This document shows, piece after piece, positions 57,511 to 64,000 of a stretch of DNA of 64,000 nt. Positions within the stretch are counted from its first letter, which is position 1. Each line of letters starts with the position of its first letter. Source of the DNA: Sipunculus nudus (taxonomy: Eukaryota; Annelida; Sipuncula; Golfingiida; Sipunculidae); assembly GCA_026874595.1 (NCBI GenBank), contig CM049318.1:28486956-28550955 (forward strand), given 5' to 3'. Below the pieces are notes generated by a model. It was not told the origin of the DNA and searched no databases. It was given only the letters and a program-made list of their open reading frames with translations. The translations under genes were made by a program, and so were the position numbers.

Positions 57511-60500
57511 CTGAAAAATGCAAACATTTTATTCAATCTCTGACAAAGCTTGTCAAAATGTCAAGAAAATAATCCAATCTCTGAGAAAACTTGTCCTTCT
57601 TTTTTCTACGTGAAGAAAATATTTCATTACCAATGAATCAAAGTTGTTTTCCATGCATAAACACTCAATGGTAACGTCAGAAATAGCAAGGTGTAATCAT
57701 GTGTAACCATTTAACCATTTAAATGGCATAATATATGGGAAAAGTAGGGCTGGTCTGTCCCAACAAGGGGTGAGTTTTCTTTCAAGTAAGGTGATATGGT
57801 ATCCCCTGTGGGTTGTCAACTCCTCTTAGAAAGTTAATTTTTATAAAAACAACATTAACTGATCAACAGCATTAAAACTGTATGTATCCAATAAATTTCA
57901 TTCGGAAATGCAATAGAGATATTCATTTAATTCAATTTCTTCTACCATCTTTCAGGTAATTTTGGTTATACAGTCTCATTAAAAGCCTATACCTCATTTC
58001 TTCCACACATACCACACTATGGAACTGACATTTTAGTTGAATAAAACTATTTCTTTACAGATGCTCTAATGGATTGGTAATAATACTGTAACAGGGTAAC
58101 CATATTATCATGAGTGAGGAAAACCAATAAAATCTGTAAGAAATGTAAGATTTATGTTTTCCTCAAGCTATGATTCATTATGTACAGAAGATGGCATGCA
58201 GAATGAGTGTTGCAAGATTTCATATGTACCGGTACTGCAACATTCATATTTGCTATGTGTTGCTCCAGGATTCCATGTGGAACTGGCAAAAATTGCTGCC
58301 TATAGTGATTAATTAGCTCAGCTGACTATAAGTCATCTGAGCAATAGTCGTGGTCCTTTGTCCGTCGTCTGGCCGGCCGTCCGTTAACAGGGCACGTTTT
58401 AAAACCGTTGGACCTACGAATCCAAAACTTTGCATACCATTAGTTGTCCCCAAAATCTCCTACCATACCGTAAATTGGATCATTAGGACTTTGTTCCTTC
58501 GAGATATTAAGGAAAAACCTCCGTTTTCCATTAAAAAGCCATTGTTACACTTCAAGGCTGCCTAAAATCAAAACCACTAATCTGTTTTTGATTATATTTA
58601 GTATTCATTTTCTTCCATACATTTTCTATGAACAAAATAAAAAATAGGTCAGTATTGGGTATTATTTTGAAGTTATGGGCCCAAATATAATGCAATTTTT
58701 TAAAAATCAGGAAATATATTTACTCACCTAACATGAGGATTGCTGAAGCTGGAGACTTTTTTTCAGGAATATAACTTTATTTAATCAAGATTCAATTGTT
58801 TACCCAAAATTAGATCTGAATTTTGCAAATTTGTCAAGTTATTAGCATAAATAAAAAATCAATACCTTAAATTTTGTCCAACTTTGGCAATGGCACATTT
58901 TTTTCCCTGTAAGCACTGTTGATTTAATTTTCACAACATATATACATAAGGATTTAATCTTTTAAAATCTGAAATTTCAAAGGAATTGATTGAAAAGAGT
59001 AACTTTTATTCAAGTTTCCATACACCATGTCAAGTGTTGTTTACATCTAGCCCACCTGGTAGTACAGCCTTCACTTGCATTATGTAACTGACCCCAGGCA
59101 GCTTGCCTTGGCTCAGCTTGGCCACTACTAGCAAGCTTCCCCTCTGCCCTGCACCCCCCCCCAGATGGTGAATCAACTAGATGAATGTTATAATCATCTG
59201 TATTTTATTTTATTCTTGGCTATGCTACATTTTAGATTTTGTATTGTACCACCAGGGTTACAATGATTAAAGAGCACATTGAATTGTGTCCACAAAGTGG
59301 TGTATTGGTATGAAAGTGTGGATGTTCATCAAATAAGTAATTCTTTACTTCAGAAAAGTAAAAACTTCACCAGGTGTGAAATTGACTATTAATTCCAGTA
59401 ATAAATTATAGCTGAGATGCCAATTAGCACAATGATATTGTTTGTCCCTCATTCAACCAACAGTGTATATACTTTATTTGAAAAGATGTTTTTATTTTAT
59501 CAAACCTTTACTGAATCTTTTATTTCAATTCAGTGAATACAATTAAGCATGTACTGAAAACTCCAATGTGCAAAACCTTTTAATAGTGATTCAAGGAATA
59601 ATCTTGTAGATGCCATGTTGTGGCATTATTTTCTTTTAAATTCAGTTTAAACATTTGTGATTTAAAAATAATAAAATATATATGTGTATGCATAATATGA
59701 CCCAATATGAATTACACTCTGGATATATAATGATTGCAACTTAGAATTCTAATATTTTAACTTATATTTTCAGTTTTTATATTACAAATTTAAAAACTTG
59801 TAAATAAAAAAAAATGAATCAGATAAAAACTATTAATGGAAAAAGAAGATATGCTAAAAAAATAGGCTTATATATAAACTTAAATGCATTATTCTCTTGA
59901 AAGCGAAATAAAGGTATTAGTCCATTCTGTCCACTTGCCTGTCCATCTGTAAATTTTACATATGCATCACAGAATCTTAAAACTGTTACTGTTTTTCTTC
60001 ATGACAGTCTTGTCAGAGTATTAGTTTGCAATCATATATTTAGAACTTTACTATAACCAAGTAGGAGGGCCCCTTTCCTCTTAGCTTCTCATATGCTTAT
60101 ATAAATGAAAACATTACAATAGAATATTTTGCATATTTTGCATTTGCAAATATTTTCAAACTTCAGCTGAGCACCGTGACCCATGGGTCCCTTGTTTTGT
60201 CATATAAGCATTCTGCATGCCACACATTCACATCAGGAATCTCAATTTATTTAGTCAATACCAATTTTTATCTACATTCCACATTCCAGATCCATGTTCT
60301 GTACATAAGGAATCTTGGCTTAATACACTGTTCATACCTTATCCAGAAATGATTTTACAATTTAACAGATGATAATTTGATATTTACACGAAGGTAATGA
60401 ACCTGAACTTGATTACTTTTCTGTACAGAGCCAACATTTTGAAAAACTTACTACTGGAAAATACCACAATTTTAAACATCAAATTTGTATTTGAGAAAAC

Positions 60501-63500
60501 TCAAGAAAAAGCTCATTATGGGGCAATATGATATGGTAAATCGGTAACTCACTGTTGGGCGTTTTCCCTGGACCAGATCTGGACGTTTACAGAAGTTCTT
60601 CAGCTTCTTGTACAACTGTGCAGGAGTATTATACAGACATTCATCTGAAAAAATATGTCATTATCTGTGATGACAACCAGCACATGGAAAGACCATCATG
60701 GATTAGGTAAGGGCATTCAGACTAATCAATATATGGGAAAGCAGAAACCAATTATTTAACACACTACATGATGGCGCTTGTATGCAACTATAGGCTGTTT
60801 CACCACCTGCTGTCTACCTTTTTTTGTAGAAAATTTTCTCAAAAGTTTACAATTTTCAATTATTTCCTAGAAAACTACATATTGAGGTGACAACCTAATA
60901 TGGCAATTAAGAATTTTACAATTAATCCCCAGTTTATGTATTACAACATTTTTGTCTCTTCACAATGATCTGGTAGATATGATGTGTCCCTGCATGAGTA
61001 GCCATCTTTGTTTTAGCTGGTTTTGTCTCTTCACAATGATCTGGTAGATATGATGTGTCCCTGCATGAGTAGCCATCTTTGTTTTAGCTGGTTATATTTT
61101 TTAGAGTGTTTACATGACATCATCCAATCAGAAGCTGTCAACTGAGGCTGTTTTAGCATGTGACCAATGACCTTGACCGCCACAAGTGGGTCTGATATGT
61201 TGTAAAATGTAGACTGACCCCATATATTCAAATAATTTTATTTCTTAAATAAGGTGTAAGGTATTTATTTACCTGGTTGAAAATTAGGTCCTCTACTCTA
61301 CACTATAATTGTTTCCCTTGAAATTTAACTAATAAAACTTTTAACAGCAAGAAACAAGGGACATGAGGAGATGAAACAGACTATAGTGCAGTAAACTATA
61401 AAACAGAGGACCTGATTACAGGGCATATATCACTTTCATAGAGCTGACATAAGTTAATCTTTTAATAGTAAAAATGTACAAATGAACTTTTTATATACAA
61501 AATATAAACACCTGTACCACTTGAGCAACTATGAATGTTCAATTTAAGAAAACGTCATAACCAACCTGGAAATATTTCTGGATAGGCAAGTCTGTTTGGG
61601 CAAAATGGGTAGCAACCAAAGTATGTGGCTTCAACCCTGCCAATACAATTAGGGAAGGTAGATTAATTAAGGAACAACAAATAAGAGGAACTTAAGGTTA
61701 CATGCTCTGCTTAATTCATCATAATCCTTTGGTGACAAGCAATAATGTAATGATAAAAAAAAAAATTATCAACTTACATTATGTAACCCTATATTTGTCA
61801 ATGTAGATTTTATATTACACATTTTTATTTTTGCACAAATTTCATTTAAGATATATTTGTCTATTACAAACATGCACTTTCATTCTAAAGCACATGTGCT
61901 ATGCACTTACAACACTGGAACAGCCAGTGAGAGTGCAGAGTACCCTTGGGGTGCCTCCTCGCTCACCATGTGGTTCCAGTAACCAAACATATTAATTTTG
62001 CATCAATTTATCTTCCTAACCCTTCCAATGTAGGTTTTATGATATCCATTTTATGATGTAATTTTACTTATGAAATGTGTGACTTAGACACGTACATTGC
62101 GACTCCGAAGAACTCATGCTGTGCTGTAGATATTACCACATCTGCCTGTGAGAGTACAGAGTAATACTCTTCCTTGCTCGCCAGATGGCCCCAGTGTGCT
62201 ATGTTGTTCTTCAATGCTTCTTTTGCTGTCTCAAATATATCTGAGGAAAATAATTCATAATCTGTATATGATGCTTCACAAAAGTGGACTGACATGAAAC
62301 TAGTTGGGACTCTACACATTTATAGATAGGGTTATGCTTTGCTCCATGATTATCTGATCAGTCAGAATATTTGATGACATACATCCTCCCATGTTTACAT
62401 ATCTTAAATCAATATTTCATGGCAACTGCTCAAAAGGTTCTTGAGATAATGAATTAATTCCAAGATGGTTGCCTGATGGCCTTATTTGAATTCTGCTAGG
62501 TCTCGAATTTTATAACTGAAACCCTTTCATAGGTACCCATCTTCTGTAAAAACGTGATGGTAATTGCTCAACAATTCTCCACACATTGCATTGAAAGTGG
62601 TGGACAAAACGATAGAAAACATGATTACTGTTGGGGCCTAAATAGAAGGTGCTACATTTCATAGGCTCCTGAAATAATAAAAAAACGCTAGTCAGAAAGG
62701 CATGGATATGTATACTTGTATATAAACTTTTTTTGTTGTTGTTGGAGGAAACCACCTCCATTTTTAATGCCACCTTAACTAAGTATATGTACTACTGTAG
62801 AATTCCATTCCAGTTTTGGACTTCATGACAGGGCCGTAATCACACATTTCCACGCATTTTATATGCTGTTGTTAACCAGCCCAGTGGCTACTGCACCTGC
62901 AGGCTCTTGGTGTGTAATCAACCCCATTGCTAGATCATACCCCTGAAAGGCACATTTGTTTGAGAGTGAAAAACAGCCATTAGGCATGGATTTTCTATTA
63001 AGGATGCTGAGAGGGTGGGGGCTCATCGTGAAAAATCTCACCACCTTGGTTGACATATGAATTCATATCTCCTGGTTGTGAGTCCTGAGCTCTTCCCCTG
63101 AGCCACAGAAGCCAGTTATGTTTATATTAGCCCCATATCAGCCCTCTGAAATCATGACCAGATTATTGGCCTGCCAGAGTGCCTTTACATCTAAGTCTGA
63201 GAAATGCATTATAAAGCCTCACGAAGTTGCAAATATTTTCATCATTTCTGATGCCTCACAAGCCTACAGTTACACTGTCAATTGACAAAAACCAGACTAA
63301 TAGTTTGCGTTTTTAGTGTACTATTTAACTACATCAAACATGAACAAGGAAAGTTCCACTCTAACTCAGCATATTGGTAAATCCCTCCATTTGTTTGTTG
63401 AATTTCTGACTGCATTAATACAAGCATGGCTTGCACAGGTTACTAGGTACAGCTAACTTTTACACGATACAGGAAATGACTTGTTACCATGGAGATAGGG

Positions 63501-64000
63501 TTTCACTTTCAGTTGTCAGTTTACATACATTCTGTAGCATTAATACATAATTCCTAGTATAATGTTAAGATTATGGGCTGTTTACAACAATATGAATGCA
63601 ACATGATGGAAGATCACTTCAATGCATTCCTCAATACTGCTTGAATCACAACTCAAGTAGGCTTACCAGCCCAATTATCATTGCCTACGGAGTCGGTTGT
63701 CATGGTTATGTTTATGTAAGTTGACAAGGGGAGAAATATTACTTATACTCATGGAGTACCTGATCTCGTTAGGGAAATTAACTGTTTCTGAAATACCAAT
63801 TGGGTAAAGAACTCTGCAGATTGACAGCAAATCATTTCAAATTTAAATCTCTGTGTAGTCAGTTTTCACAGGGACCATTTCAAAAACAAATTCCTGACCT
63901 GGTACTTGTGAGAAAGTCTGTCCAAGAACTGAGACTCTGAATTCCAGGCCATCCTCCTTCAGCCGGATCAGTGTCTCAAAAAAGGTTTTGGGATCCTTGT
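57430..64000 (-). CDS. GTDC1: tRNA-queuosine alpha-mannosyltransferase, C-terminal half (partial gene)
   Basis: Five coding exons on the minus strand join in frame: 64000-63899, 62240-62096, 61636-61566, 60644-60553, 57510-57430, about 163 residues ending TGA. GTDC1/QTMAN is a GT-B glycosyltransferase (GT4-like) that attaches mannose to queuosine in the tRNA-Asp anticodon. Diagnostic sequence: [71 protein letters not shown] and [16 protein letters not shown]. The [13 protein letters not shown] block is the donor-sugar (nucleotide) binding loop of GT-B enzymes. The N-terminal domain lies beyond the right edge. Confidence 0.94.
57511..58312 (-). other. GTDC1: GTDC1 last intron, 3' part
   Basis: AT-rich, no exon supported. 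Confidence 0.7.
58313..60196 (+). mobile_element. TTAGCTCAGCTGA-family element, copy D (shorter)
   Basis: 1.9 kb, in a GTDC1 intron and opposite to that gene. Same 5' foldback (TTAGCTCAGCTGACTATAAG) and GTCC-rich start, same terminus GAGCACCGTGACCCATGGGT then CCCTTGTT. It carries only one of the two internal monomers, which accounts for its shorter length. Confidence 0.7.
60553..60644 (-). CDS. GTDC1: GTDC1 exon (C-terminal helix region)
   Basis: 92 bp encoding [20 protein letters not shown] then [11 protein letters not shown], phase 0 at the end. Donor GTGAGT. Confidence 0.95.
60645..61565 (-). other. GTDC1: GTDC1 intron with a perfect 71-bp tandem duplication
   Basis: 60950-61020 and 61021-61091 are identical over 71 bp (TTTTGTCTCTTCACAATGAT ... 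TTTTAGCTGG). Nothing else is recognisable. Confidence 0.9.
61566..61636 (-). CDS. GTDC1: GTDC1 exon (GCYP block)
   Basis: 71 bp encoding [20 protein letters not shown] then IFP. Acceptor TTGGCAG, donor GTTGGT. Confidence 0.95.
61637..63898 (-). other. GTDC1: GTDC1 introns between 61637-62095 and 62241-63898
   Basis: Intron sequence; no exon, RNA gene or bounded repeat was recognised. Confidence 0.7.
62096..62240 (-). CDS. GTDC1: GTDC1 exon with the sugar-nucleotide-binding loop
   Basis: 145 bp: [49 protein letters not shown] with the last Met split across the splice. Acceptor TTTTCCTCAG, donor GTACGT. Confidence 0.96.
63899..64000 (-). CDS. GTDC1: GTDC1 exon (first in window, truncated by the edge)
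   Basis: Encodes [20 protein letters not shown] then [13 protein letters not shown]. The donor is CCAG|GTCAGG at 63898. The upstream end is outside the window. Confidence 0.92.

Overview
This is a 64 kb stretch of animal (metazoan) nuclear DNA. It holds three conserved housekeeping genes with many introns and a dense load of transposable elements. The repeat content (non-autonomous Helitron-like elements with (GTCC)-rich starts, BEL/Pao and CR1/jockey-like retrotransposons, hAT and pogo/Tc1-like MITEs, long poly-G/C and TA tracts) suggests a lophotrochozoan, most likely a bivalve mollusc. That assignment is inference from repeat style and was not tested.

Gene layout. The minus strand at 6-2838 carries the first four coding exons of NDUFS1, the 75 kDa 2Fe-2S/4Fe-4S subunit of respiratory complex I, and the rest lies off the left edge. 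The plus strand from 11120 to 54521 carries a complete CSTF1 (CstF-50, cleavage stimulation factor subunit 1): 13 coding exons, 430 codons, all splice phases consistent and no gap in the reading frame. NDUFS1 and CSTF1 are divergent, about 8.3 kb apart between start codons. The minus strand from 57430 to the right edge carries the last five coding exons of GTDC1 (QTMAN, tRNA-queuosine alpha-mannosyltransferase), convergent with CSTF1. The three proteins act in unrelated processes (mitochondrial respiration, mRNA 3'-end processing, tRNA modification), so the neighbourhood does not suggest a functional cluster.

Mobile DNA. CSTF1 is spread over 43 kb because its introns are filled with elements. 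Intron 1 has a 3.2 kb element that is closely repeated in intron 6. Intron 4 has a 1.44 kb hAT element with a perfect 8-bp target duplication. Intron 5 has a Helitron-like element. Intron 6 (16.7 kb) holds a 6.6 kb BEL/Pao LTR retrotransposon on the minus strand with damaged coding capacity, two more Helitron-like elements and two elements of the TTAGCTCAGCTGA family, one interrupted by a Helitron-like element. Intron 10 has an inverted Helitron-like element whose core is an array of about eight 288-bp repeats carrying eight exact DR1-type nuclear-receptor motifs. Intron 11 holds a non-LTR retrotransposon with two uninterrupted overlapping ORFs. The CSTF1 3' region and the GTDC1 introns hold small hAT and pogo-like MITEs and another member of the TTAGCTCAGCTGA family.

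The most notable patterns are: four elements with shared Helitron 3' termini; a second family whose 3' ends sit directly in front of the splice acceptors of CSTF1 exons 2, 7 and 11; and the intronic DR1 array. I found no bacterial-type operons, CRISPR arrays or rRNA, and no tRNA gene I could support. I did not find an obviously new protein-coding system.
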